From Stenotrophomonas sp. (GTDB lineage Bacteria > Pseudomonadota > Gammaproteobacteria > Xanthomonadales > Xanthomonadaceae), in NCBI GenBank assembly GCA_003248565.1, contig QFOV01000091.1, positions 1-18,833 on the forward strand: a stretch of DNA of 18,833 bases, written 5' to 3'. The translations under genes were made by a program, and so were the position numbers. Each line of letters opens with the position of its first letter. Positions within the stretch are counted from its first letter, which is position 1. This document shows, in pieces, positions 7,616 through 14,805 of this stretch. The notes beneath the pieces were generated by a model. It saw only the letters and a list, made by a program, of their open reading frames with translations. It was not told where the DNA came from and ran no database searches.

Positions 7616-8384
7616 CTGGGAGCGGTGGGGGGCGAAATCTCCATACTTCGGAGTGCTTAGCGTCCAGCGATTCAGTGAAGCAAGATTTGACGAAGAGGCT
7701 CGCGCCGAATTTTTTGAATCCGGAGAAGCTCATGTGCGGTCATTGTTTGCAGTTATAGATCGCAGGGAAGGCCGTGTATGGCGCCCTCGAATAGCTGTTG
7801 ACTTGGGTTGTGGCGTCGGACGGTTAGCGATTCCCTTGGCGCGCAGCAGTGATAAAGTCATCGCAGTCGACGTGTCACCATCCATGCTGTTTGAGGTGGA
7901 GCGGAATTGTCGGCGCTGTGGTGTCGCGAACCTAAGCGCCGTACTTTCAGATGATTCGCTATCTAAAGTCCCTGATGGAGTGGATTTTTTTCACTCTTAT
8001 CTGGTGCTGCAACATATCCCGACGTCCCGAGGTATGCGCCTTATTCGGCAGATGGCTGGTCGTATATCAGAAGGTGGTTATGTTGGGTTTCAGGTTTATA
8101 CCGGATGCAATGCTGGCCTTTGGTTGAGGTTAATGGTGCGTCTTCGTTATGTGTTCAAGCCATTGAATTGGTTGCGAAATATACTGCGAAAACGCCCGGT
8201 GTTCGAACAGGCTATGCAGCTCCATGTGTATCCGTTGGGTGCGCTACTGCGTTTACTTAGGGAGAATGGATTTGTCGAGGTTGAGTTGTTTCTTGATACT
8301 GAAGATGGGGGGAACTTTGAAAGCGCGTTTCTGCTCGCAAAAAAGCAGGTTGTGGCTAGTTCCATAGTCAATCGCTATTCGTAG
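7599..8384 (+). CDS. Class I SAM-dependent methyltransferase (plus-strand cassette)
   Basis: A 261-residue protein with a Rossmann-type SAM site: motif I VDLGCGVG at residues 67-74, followed by VIAVDVSPSM around 88-96 whose Asp91 should bind the ribose. FFHSYLVLQHIP forms the post-motif II strand and loop. These features place it among small-molecule or sugar methyltransferases often found in surface-glycan loci. The frame is open upstream (TTG 7539, ATG 7560), but ATG 7599 is the best start: it gives a compact N terminus and only a 17-base overlap with the flippase gene. The stop codon lies inside the last codons of the opposite-strand methyltransferase, a 10-base convergent overlap. It could methylate a sugar or cap a glycan chain; the target is not visible. 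Confidence 0.85.
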   Translation: MGTDRDWERWGAKSPYFGVLSVQRFSEARFDEEARAEFFESGEAHVRSLFAVIDRREGRVWRPRIAVDLGCGVGRLAIPLARSSDKVIAVDVSPSMLFEVERNCRRCGVANLSAVLSDDSLSKVPDGVDFFHSYLVLQHIPTSRGMRLIRQMAGRISEGGYVGFQVYTGCNAGLWLRLMVRLRYVFKPLNWLRNILRKRPVFEQAMQLHVYPLGALLRLLRENGFVEVELFLDTEDGGNFESAFLLAKKQVVASSIVNRYS

Positions 8385-8971
8385 GGCAGGACATTGGATA
8401 TCGTTTGCGCTTTGGGTGCTTTCCGGACTTGAAGAGTGAATTCAATGGACGCCATAGGGATAAATTTGCTTAAGAAGTTATCGGTCAACGAGGGGATGCT
8501 TGATAATGCCCGATATAGTGCGGGGAATAGGTATGGGGTGAATTTGCGGGAGATTATTTTGTAGCGAAAATTTGCGTAATCTCCATAGATTGTTCCTTTC
8601 TCGCTCAAAAGGTCAAAGCTGCGCCATGCGAATCCATGCTTGTGCGTCAGGTCTTCATATAGACAAGCGCTACGAAAGTGAGGAACTCGGATGTACACCC
8701 GACATCCATCCGTGCCGATTCGATGGATTTCTTTCATCGCTTCAATGACATCATCGAGGTGCTCGATGACATTCCATGCGTGGATTTCGTCAAAAGTATT
8801 ATCTGAAAATGGGTACGGATACTGATTCAGATCGTGCATAATATCCGCCTCTTTGGCGAATAGGTCGACGTTAGTTGCCCCTTTGATAAGGCGCTCTCCG
8901 CATCCTAGGTTTGCTACTCGTCGTTCTTTGTATACGAGGGTGGGAGGGGGCGGGGAGTTTCTATTTGGCAT
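8375..8971 (-). CDS. Small class I SAM-dependent methyltransferase (end of minus-strand operon)
   Basis: A 198-residue protein with ANLGCGERL (motif I, residues 20-28), NVDLF with Asp36 for the ribose, and DEIHAWNVIEHLDD (residues 61-74), the pattern of Methyltransf_11-type enzymes in sugar and surface-polysaccharide clusters. ATG 8971 is chosen because AGGAG (8979-8983) sits seven bases before it; this site overlaps the stop codon of the upstream GT4 gene, which implies coupled translation. The frame extends to 9019 but would then run into the GT4 gene without a binding site. It is the last gene of the minus-strand operon and overlaps the convergent plus-strand methyltransferase by 10 bases. 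The target is unknown. Confidence 0.85.
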   Translation of the reverse strand: MPNRNSPPPPTLVYKERRVANLGCGERLIKGATNVDLFAKEADIMHDLNQYPYPFSDNTFDEIHAWNVIEHLDDVIEAMKEIHRIGTDGCRVYIRVPHFRSACLYEDLTHKHGFAWRSFDLLSEKGTIYGDYANFRYKIISRKFTPYLFPALYRALSSIPSLTDNFLSKFIPMASIEFTLQVRKAPKAQTISNVLPYE

Positions 8972-8981
8972 GGATTTTCTC

Positions 8982-9980
8982 CTATTCAACCAACCGGTAG
9001 TAAATTTCGGCATATGCATCTGCTGATCTTTTAATGTCGAAATTCGCTTTCGCGTGCTTTCTTGCCGCCAAGGACATCTCTAGCCAACGACTCCTGCTGG
9101 AGCTGAGTGTCTGAATCGCATCGACGTATCCTTGTGGGCTGTCGTGTTCAACCAGGAGGCCTGTGCGTTGATGCATGATAACTTCTGGGAGTGCAGAATT
9201 TCTTCCTGCAACGACGGGAAGTCCGCAGGCCATTGCTTCGGCGGCGACTTGGCCAAAACCTTCCAGACGGCTTGGGAAAAGGAGGGCGTCGCTGTTGTTG
9301 TAGAGTTCCACCAGCGTTGTCGTGTCAAGCCGGCCGAGTGCGACGCAGTTCGCGGGCATTGGACGTGGCGGTCCTGTATAACGCAACTCGAAGCCTGTGC
9401 CGAGTCTCTCCATGATGGTGGGGAGCAGATCACTGCCTTTTCTTCTCGACCATGAACCTACATAGACAAGCCGAAAAGTGCTGGATGGTTCGCGGCTGGA
9501 TGTTGGCCGGAAAAGTGATAGATCTACGCCATTATGGATTACAGTGGTTTCGGTCTTGCCGAAGCAGTTGGATAGTTGGTTTGTTGTGTACTGGCTGACA
9601 GAGCTGATTCGATCTGCACGTGCAAGGGCTTGCTTTTCGATTTTTTTAATCCAAAAACGGTGATAGAGGGATTGCGATATGTGTTTGAATGGGGCGAAAT
9701 GAGGATCGTGAACGACGTGATGCATCGTTGCCACAACCGGAAGCTGGGCGGGGATGAAGCGCCTATGCAGCCAGGTGTTGATATGAACGATGTTCGCCCA
9801 CGGCGGAGGTTGGGGCGGAGGGGTTAACCATGGGAGATACTCGGCGCGATGTGGTAGCCAAGTAACTCCGCTTTGAATGCCAATAGAGTTAAGTGCAGTA
9901 GATAAGCGTTCGGTGAATACATCAGCGCCGGTTCCGGCTTGGATAGCCAGAAACCATACGGCGGGTTTAGTGGCCGGCAT
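8982..9980 (-). CDS. GT4-family glycosyltransferase (GT-B fold), distal copy
   Basis: A 332-residue cytoplasmic protein with GT-B architecture. The C-terminal half holds RLVYVGSWSRRKGSDLL and the donor-binding EX7E motif EGFGQVAAE (Glu240, Glu248) followed by AMACGLPVVAG, the mark of family GT4 retaining transferases. The N-terminal half has HINTWLHRRF and TMHHVVHD acceptor-domain segments, and HNGVDLSLF lies in the linker. Such enzymes add sugars from nucleotide donors to a lipid-linked acceptor at the inner face of the membrane. Its ATG overlaps the end of the upstream methyltransferase by 14 bases, and its stop overlaps the binding site of the next gene. At 332 residues it is a little short for the family, mainly through a compact N-terminal domain. 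Confidence 0.88.
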   Translation of the reverse strand: MPATKPAVWFLAIQAGTGADVFTERLSTALNSIGIQSGVTWLPHRAEYLPWLTPPPQPPPWANIVHINTWLHRRFIPAQLPVVATMHHVVHDPHFAPFKHISQSLYHRFWIKKIEKQALARADRISSVSQYTTNQLSNCFGKTETTVIHNGVDLSLFRPTSSREPSSTFRLVYVGSWSRRKGSDLLPTIMERLGTGFELRYTGPPRPMPANCVALGRLDTTTLVELYNNSDALLFPSRLEGFGQVAAEAMACGLPVVAGRNSALPEVIMHQRTGLLVEHDSPQGYVDAIQTLSSSRSRWLEMSLAARKHAKANFDIKRSADAYAEIYYRLVE

Positions 9981-10704
9981 GGTTGGAGCTCCGATGATTC
10001 AGTGTGCAGATCAAGGTTGGCAGGAACGGCGTGAAAACTCTGAGTAGGCGTTGAGGCAGTTTTGAAGCCAGTCTAGCCATTTTATTTGTCGGCTCAATCG
10101 CACTGATTGCTTGTAGTGCCTCGAATTCTCGGTGCTGGAAATGAAGTCCTGCTCTTCCCAGAAGAGCGTGTAGTTCATGATTCTGAAGCGGCGTGCAATC
10201 ATATTCATCGCCGCGTCCGGACAGCGCGAGGTAGCGGTTGGCAGCGCGCTTGGGTAGCCAGCTGAGAAAAGGCAGTGCATAGTGAGGTTCGATCAGCATC
10301 CAGCGATTCGGCACGGCCAAATACCCACTCCCGCGCGCGCTGAGTACGCGCGCTATTTCCTTGAGGTGTTTTAGTTGGCTACGGTATCCGCCAACATGTT
10401 CTATAACGTGGTTACTGATGACGACATCAAATTGGGCGTCGCCGAAGGGTAATTTGACGCCTTGCACCAGTGCATACTCATAGCCGTCATGTACCTGTCT
10501 GTTGTCTTCTATATCGACTGCCGTTACCACGCATTCAAGACTCGAATGGGTTGCAAAGTAGTGGGCAATGCCGCCGGATCCTGTGCCAATCTCCAATATG
10601 CGGAGTGGGCCAGAGGATGAGTCCAGGTTCAATAGCGCTTCTATTTTTCTTGCTTTTAATTCTCTGGAGATCATGTTGGTGGTCGCATGGGCCTTTCTAA
10701 TCAT
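9967..10704 (-). CDS. Class I SAM-dependent methyltransferase (middle of minus-strand operon)
   Basis: A 245-residue protein with motif I RILEIGTGSGG (residues 35-45), TAVDIED (61-67) carrying the ribose-binding Asp, and FDVVISNHVIEHV (92-104), a Methyltransf_11/23-type pattern. The frame is open to 10827, which would bury 131 bases in the upstream GT4 gene. I prefer ATG 10704, because AGGGG sits just before it and the overlap with the GT4 gene shrinks to eight bases (ATGATTAG). ATG 10731 is the next alternative. It is flanked on both sides by GT4 genes, so it probably acts on the same glycan or its precursor. The position methylated cannot be inferred. Confidence 0.85.
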   Translation of the reverse strand: MIRKAHATTNMISRELKARKIEALLNLDSSSGPLRILEIGTGSGGIAHYFATHSSLECVVTAVDIEDNRQVHDGYEYALVQGVKLPFGDAQFDVVISNHVIEHVGGYRSQLKHLKEIARVLSARGSGYLAVPNRWMLIEPHYALPFLSWLPKRAANRYLALSGRGDEYDCTPLQNHELHALLGRAGLHFQHREFEALQAISAIEPTNKMARLASKLPQRLLRVFTPFLPTLICTLNHRSSNHAGH

Positions 10705-11890
10705 GGCCGCCCCTGTTTTTTTGCGGGACATTTCGCCTAAATGGACCCATGGCCTCAAGTAGCTTGCTTCCGAAAATCGGCCAAGCAAAATCTTTCGCGA
10801 ATGACTGGCATTCTTTTTTCCAGTCATCTTTTTTTTGTGTCAAAACTTTTACAATTTCATCGCGCAGCGCGCTATAGTCGCCGGGTGGTGCTAGCGATCC
10901 AGACTGGCCAATATTGACGGCGTCTACCACTCCGCCGGTTGCAAATGCTGCAGTGGGTAGACCGTGTGCGGCGGCTTCAATCGCCACCATGCCGAAGCCC
11001 TCGGGATCAGCTGGAATGCTTCGTACGGGGAATACATGTAGAGTGGCGCTTTCGTAAGCGCACGCCAGTTCAGAAGGGTCGGTGATGACGCCGAGGAAGC
11101 GAATGTGCTGGCCAACTCCGGCTGCGTCGGCGGCTGCTTGAATGCTGGCTCTGGTTTGTATGCCAGCGTGCAAGGAATCAGTTGGCGCATCTCCAATGAC
11201 GACCAGCGTTACATCAGGCGCGCTGCTGATAATTCCGGGAAGGGCGTGTTGCACGAATTCGCGAAGACCTTTGCGGGTGGTCAGGCGGCCTATTGAGAGA
11301 AGTAAACGTCCTCCGCCCAGTCCATGATGTTCACGGAATTTCTGTAGGGCATCCGTGGACTGCGGTGATGCTGGTATTTGCACGCCAGGATGTACGATGC
11401 GTATGTCGGAGTCTTTGACCCCTAAATTACGGGCCAGCTCGGCCGTGGGGTGGCTATTCGCTATCACGGTATCCATTTTGCGAATGGCCGGATTCCAGAT
11501 GGCTCGATATGTAGGATGGCGTACCGCGGCATCCAGTCCATGAAGATAAACGCTGGCTCGCGCGTTTGTCGTGCGAGCCGCCGCCAGTGCGGCTGGTGCG
11601 GTTAAGCCACTTCCTGCCAGGACGATGTTTGGCCGCCATTTATGTGCGATACGTAGTGCTTGCCATGCTGATGCCAGCAGAAACAACCACAGCGGACGCA
11701 GTGGAACCTCTGTTATTTTTACCCGCTGAGGGCTTTGGATCGAAGCCCCTTTAGGTCCTATTATCCATACGTCGGCATGTTGCGATAGCTCGTCGCCAAT
11801 ATGCCAGTTCAGGCGTTCCATGCCACCCACAAGGGGAGGCAGGTTGCGGGTGACCAGCAGGATGCGTGCAGGTGCAGTTTCAGGAGTCAC
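10697..11890 (-). CDS. GT4-family glycosyltransferase (GT-B fold), proximal copy
   Basis: A 397-residue protein of typical GT4 length. It opens with ARILLVTRNLPPLVGGMERLNWHIGDEL (the GG-x-E/R acceptor-domain loop, residues 8-35), then YLHGLDAAV and VIANSHPTAEL, then the donor domain with LLLSIGRLTTRKGL and EGFGMVAIE (Glu297, Glu305) followed by AAAHGLPTAAF. It should transfer a sugar from a nucleotide donor at the cytoplasmic membrane face. The start is GTG 11890; the next in-frame Met is residue 23, which would delete the essential first strand. It overlaps the end of the broken GT2 gene upstream by 11 bases and the methyltransferase downstream by eight. No strong binding site precedes the GTG, so its expression may depend on translation of the upstream gene, which is disrupted. 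Confidence 0.9.
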   Translation of the reverse strand: MTPETAPARILLVTRNLPPLVGGMERLNWHIGDELSQHADVWIIGPKGASIQSPQRVKITEVPLRPLWLFLLASAWQALRIAHKWRPNIVLAGSGLTAPAALAAARTTNARASVYLHGLDAAVRHPTYRAIWNPAIRKMDTVIANSHPTAELARNLGVKDSDIRIVHPGVQIPASPQSTDALQKFREHHGLGGGRLLLSIGRLTTRKGLREFVQHALPGIISSAPDVTLVVIGDAPTDSLHAGIQTRASIQAAADAAGVGQHIRFLGVITDPSELACAYESATLHVFPVRSIPADPEGFGMVAIEAAAHGLPTAAFATGGVVDAVNIGQSGSLAPPGDYSALRDEIVKVLTQKKDDWKKECQSFAKDFAWPIFGSKLLEAMGPFRRNVPQKNRGGHD

Positions 11891-12155
11891 GCCGATAAGT
11901 CAGGTTGGTGATCTGCTCAGAGATCAGGCCGATCAAGAATATGATTACGGCTGCGCTGAACAATAAAGTGGTCATGTTGGTGAAACGATGCATGGTCGCG
12001 AATGTGTAGCCGTAATATCCCAGCCCTATGAGGAAGAACGCTGCAGCAATCGGCGCAAACAACTTCATCGGCGAATAAAGCGTCGCGATTTTGAAAATGA
12101 TCAGCAAGAAGCGGATGCCGTCCTTCAGCGGCCGGATGTGGCTGCCATTGCCCAC
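11880..12155 (-). CDS. Membrane-anchor fragment of the split family 2 glycosyltransferase
   Basis: This frame of up to 91 residues begins at GTG 12155, nine bases after the stop of the catalytic fragment. It carries GNGSHIRPLKDGIRFLLIIFKIATLYSPMKLF, then two hydrophobic helices and the ending LIGLISEQITNLTYR. This is the C-terminal amphipathic and two-helix module of DPM1-like GT2 enzymes in polysaccharide loci. I see no ribosome binding site, so translation as a separate protein is doubtful except by reinitiation. Its end overlaps the GT4 start by 11 bases. Best read as the rest of a disrupted gene. Confidence 0.6.
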   Translation of the reverse strand: MGNGSHIRPLKDGIRFLLIIFKIATLYSPMKLFAPIAAAFFLIGLGYYGYTFATMHRFTNMTTLLFSAAVIIFLIGLISEQITNLTYRRDS

Positions 12156-12163
12156 GCGCTTGG

Positions 12164-12718
12164 CTACCGGAGATAAGCACTACGGAAGAACGCCATGGTG
12201 CTGGTGGTCGGGTAGCTGAAGCCGTTCGGCAGCAGGTGCAGGAACTCGCGGAACTTGTCTGCCCGCACCGCGCGGAAGCCCGAGGTAAGGTCGTCGATCT
12301 TGTGGCCGGTCATGTGGCTGGCCAAGCGGTTGTAGAACGCATTGGCCAGCCCCCGGTGCACGCTGGCCTGGCCGCTGCTGTCACGGGCGCCCACCACCAT
12401 ATCGTAGCCTTCGGCCAGCTTGGCGAGCAGTTGGGCAATATGGTTGGCGCTGTGCTGACCATCGGCATCCATGAACACCAGGGTGTGTCCAGCTGCGGCG
12501 CGGGCGCCGCGCTTTATCGCCGCGCCGTTGCCCATGGAGTACGGGCTGCTGAGTACGCTGACGCCGCACTCCAGGCCGATTGCCGCGGTCTGGTCGGTTG
12601 AGCCGTCGTCGACCACGATGATCTCGGCAGCCGGATATGCTGCCCGCAAGGCAGGCAATGTCCGTTTCAGGCCCTCGGCCTCGTTCTTTGCAGGCAGGAT
12701 GATGCTCAGTTCACACAC
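12164..12718 (-). CDS. Family 2 glycosyltransferase, catalytic fragment of the split gene
   Basis: This fragment of 184 residues (from GTG 12718) holds the whole GT-A catalytic core: ELSIILPAKNEAEGL, the nucleotide-binding VVDDGSTDQT (Asp37-Asp38), FMDADGQH (Asp84/Asp86, metal and donor), then DLTSGFRAVRADKF and YPTTSTMAFFR. The family includes dolichol/undecaprenyl-phosphate sugar synthases, which make the lipid-linked monosaccharide donors that GT-C transferases use. The frame ends at TAG 12164-12166, before the amphipathic segment and membrane helices. Soluble members of this family exist, so the fragment could still be active, though mislocalised. The frame stays open upstream to 12841, over the pilB promoter region, but that part shows no family similarity. 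A weak -10-like TACTAT lies at 12749-12754 on this strand. Confidence 0.75.
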   Translation of the reverse strand: MCELSIILPAKNEAEGLKRTLPALRAAYPAAEIIVVDDGSTDQTAAIGLECGVSVLSSPYSMGNGAAIKRGARAAAGHTLVFMDADGQHSANHIAQLLAKLAEGYDMVVGARDSSGQASVHRGLANAFYNRLASHMTGHKIDDLTSGFRAVRADKFREFLHLLPNGFSYPTTSTMAFFRSAYLR

Positions 12719-12840
12719 GTTTGAATACCCGAAGTTCTCCCCGTTGGCATAGTAGCCGGGTTGATGGCCTTGGTGAGGATGGACTGCCGGTTTACAGGGG
12801 CTTGAGGTAATCTGGGGCCCTGCTTTCAGGGGATGCTTCA
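12719..12840. other. Divergent control region between pilB and the minus-strand glycan operon
   Basis: These 122 bases must hold the promoter of pilB and probably that of the minus-strand operon. I find no convincing sigma-70 or sigma-54 element for either; TTGGCATAGTAGCC looks RpoN-like at its left end but lacks the GC at the right spacing. AGGGGA lies about eight bases before the pilB ATG. Confidence 0.4.
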
Positions 12841-14568
12841 ATGAACGTTGCCACTGCCAATCTTGTCGGAATCACCGGCATCGCCCGCCGCCTGGTCCAG
12901 GACGGGGCGCTGGATGAGGCTGTTGCCCGTACCGCGATGGCCCAGGCCGGTGATGCCAAGGTGCCGTTGGCGCAGTGGTTGACCGACAAGAAGCTGGTGA
13001 GCGCCGCGCATATGGCGGCCGCAAACGCCATGGAATTCGGCATGCCGCTGCTGGATGTGTCGGTATTCGATACCAACCAGAGCGCGATGAAGCTGGTCAG
13101 CGAGGAACTGCTGCGCAAGCATCACGTGCTGCCGCTGTTCAAGCGTGGTGGCAAGTTGTTCGTCGGCACCAGCAACCCGACCCAGCAGCTGGATGAGATC
13201 AAGTTCCAGACCAACCTGGTGGTTGAGCCGATCCTGGTAGATGAAGAGCAGATCCGCCGGACCCTGGATATGTGGTTGGCCAGCAATGATTCATTGGCGG
13301 ATGGCCTCGGCGGCGACGACGAGGGCATGGGCGATCTGGATGTCGCCGCCGGTGATGACGAGATGGCTGGTGGCGGCGACACCGGCGTTGACGCCAAGGG
13401 TGATGACACGCCGGTCGTCAAATTCGTCAACAAGGCCCTGGTGGACGCGATCCGCAAGGGTGCCTCGGATATCCATTTCGAGCCCTACGAAGACGATTAC
13501 CGGGTGCGCTTCCGCATCGACGGCCTGCTCAAGACCGTGGCCAAGGCACCGGTCAAGTTGAACCAGCGCATCGCCGCCCGTCTGAAGGTCATGTCACAGT
13601 TGGACATCGCAGAGAAGCGCGTGCCGCAGGACGGGCGCATCAAGCTCAATCTGTCCAAGACCAAGCAGATCGACTTCCGTGTCAGCACTTTGCCGACCTT
13701 GTTCGGCGAAAAGATCGTGCTGCGTATTCTTGATGGCAGTGCCGCCAAGCTGGGTATCGATAAGTTGGGTTATGAGCCGGAGCAGCAGAAGCTGTTTCTG
13801 GAGGCCATCCACAAGCCCTACGGCATGGTGCTGGTTACCGGCCCTACCGGTTCGGGTAAGACGGTGTCGCTGTATACCGCGCTGGGCATCCTCAACGACG
13901 ACACCCGCAATATCTCCACCGCCGAGGATCCGGTGGAAATCCGCCTGCCTGGCGTCAACCAGGTGCAGCAGAACAACAAGCGCGGCATGACCTTTGCCGC
14001 GGCGCTGCGTTCGTTCCTGCGACAGGATCCGGACATCATCATGGTCGGCGAAATCCGTGACCTTGAGACCGCGGAGATCGCGATCAAGGCCGCGCAGACC
14101 GGCCACATGGTGCTGTCCACGCTGCATACCAACGATGCGCCGCAGACCATCGCGCGTTTGATGAACATGGGCATCGCGCCTTACAACATCACCTCGTCGG
14201 TGACCCTGGTGATCGCCCAGCGTCTGGCGCGGCGCCTGTGCAGCAACTGCAAGCGTCCGCAGCAGTTGCCGGAGAATGCGCTGCTGGCCGAAGGCTTTAC
14301 CGCGGAGCAGATCGCCAAGGGCATAAAACTCCATGAGCCGGTCGGCTGCGAGGAGTGCACCGAAGGCTACAAGGGCCGTACCGGTATCTACCAGGTGATG
14401 CCGATGACCGACGACATTGCGGCGATCGTCCTGCAGGGCGGCAATGCGATGGATATTGCTGACGCTGCGCAGAAGATCGGCGTCAATGACCTGCGGCAGT
14501 CGGCGCTGTTGAAGGCGGCGCAGGGCATTACCAGCCTGGCCGAGATCAACCGCGTCACCAAGGACTAA
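12841..14568 (+). CDS. pilB: Type IV pilus assembly (extension) ATPase PilB
   Basis: PilB is the cytoplasmic hexameric motor that drives pilus extension through PilC. At 575 residues it has normal length. An N-terminal MshEN/GSPII_E_N domain (about 1-150) is followed by an acidic, Gly-rich linker (about 155-190) and the GspE ATPase. Key motifs: Walker A GPTGSGKT (334-341), Asp box with AEDPVE (361-366), Walker B IIMVGE ending at Glu404, and His box TGHMVLSTLHTND around 420-432. The zinc tetracysteine is Cys467/Cys470 (LCSNC) and Cys503/Cys506 (CEEC). All catalytic residues are present, so it should be active. The codons are strongly G/C at third positions, unlike the glycan genes to its left. 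It is convergent with pilR across a REP array. Confidence 0.98.
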   Translation: MNVATANLVGITGIARRLVQDGALDEAVARTAMAQAGDAKVPLAQWLTDKKLVSAAHMAAANAMEFGMPLLDVSVFDTNQSAMKLVSEELLRKHHVLPLFKRGGKLFVGTSNPTQQLDEIKFQTNLVVEPILVDEEQIRRTLDMWLASNDSLADGLGGDDEGMGDLDVAAGDDEMAGGGDTGVDAKGDDTPVVKFVNKALVDAIRKGASDIHFEPYEDDYRVRFRIDGLLKTVAKAPVKLNQRIAARLKVMSQLDIAEKRVPQDGRIKLNLSKTKQIDFRVSTLPTLFGEKIVLRILDGSAAKLGIDKLGYEPEQQKLFLEAIHKPYGMVLVTGPTGSGKTVSLYTALGILNDDTRNISTAEDPVEIRLPGVNQVQQNNKRGMTFAAALRSFLRQDPDIIMVGEIRDLETAEIAIKAAQTGHMVLSTLHTNDAPQTIARLMNMGIAPYNITSSVTLVIAQRLARRLCSNCKRPQQLPENALLAEGFTAEQIAKGIKLHEPVGCEECTEGYKGRTGIYQVMPMTDDIAAIVLQGGNAMDIADAAQKIGVNDLRQSALLKAAQGITSLAEINRVTKD

Positions 14569-14573
14569 GCCCT

Positions 14574-14786
14574 GTAGTGCCGAGCCATGCTCGGCAAGGT
14601 TTGGCATTTGTAGTGCCGAGCCATGCTCGGCAGAAGCTCTCCCGGTAATGCCCCTGCCGAGCATGGCTCGGCACTACAGGTGCGGCCCCCAGCCGAGCAT
14701 GGCTCGGCACTACAGGTGCAGCCCCCAGCCGAGCGTGGCTCGGCACTACAGGGGGGGGCTCGTTGCTGAGCATGGCCCGGCTCTAC
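14574..14786. repeat. Array of six GTAG-type REP palindromes (SMAG-like)
   Basis: Six 23-base units, each a hairpin of TGCCGAGC / GCTCGGCA (8-bp stem in the best copies, CAT or ATG in the loop) next to a GTAG end. Two are in plus orientation (14574-14596, 14610-14632) and four in minus (14655-14677, 14691-14713, 14727-14749, and a degenerate 14764-14786). Steps are 36, 45, 36, 36 and 37 bases. The form matches the SMAG repeats of Stenotrophomonas, which are spread by RAYT-type transposases; none is encoded here. Placed between the convergent stops of pilB and pilR, the array may end transcription or protect 3' ends. Confidence 0.92.
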
Positions 14787-14805
14787 CTGGCTTTCAGGGG
14801 CTTGC

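Larger units (their letters stand above)
11880..12718 (-). pseudogene. Family 2 glycosyltransferase (polyprenyl-phosphate type), split by a frameshift
   Basis: The catalytic half (12164-12718) and the two-helix membrane tail (11880-12155) lie in different frames but are consecutive parts of one DPM1-like GT2 protein. The break lies around 12160-12172, just after PTTSTMAFFRSAY. The next frame resumes at VAKRVGNGSHIRPLKDGIRFL. From memory of the family, about ten residues usually separate this Tyr from KRVG; only 11 bases remain, so a deletion of about 19 bases fits better than a one-base sequencing error. The start is uncertain; GTG 12718 lies just before the first beta strand. Confidence 0.75.

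Noticed and set aside
12741..12760. RpoN-like TTGGCATAGTAGCCGG before pilB
   Set aside because: The base pair ten positions after GG is GG rather than GC, so the -12 element is missing.
13594..14664. Long open frame (356 codons) on the minus strand across pilB
   Set aside because: It is antisense to a fully motif-supported pilB. Such frames are expected where third positions are strongly G/C. The translation has no family features.
14574..14786. Regular repeats with constant spacing, considered as a CRISPR array
   Set aside because: The spacers are nearly identical rather than unique, the units are hairpins in both orientations with GTAG ends, and no cas genes are present. REP elements fit better.
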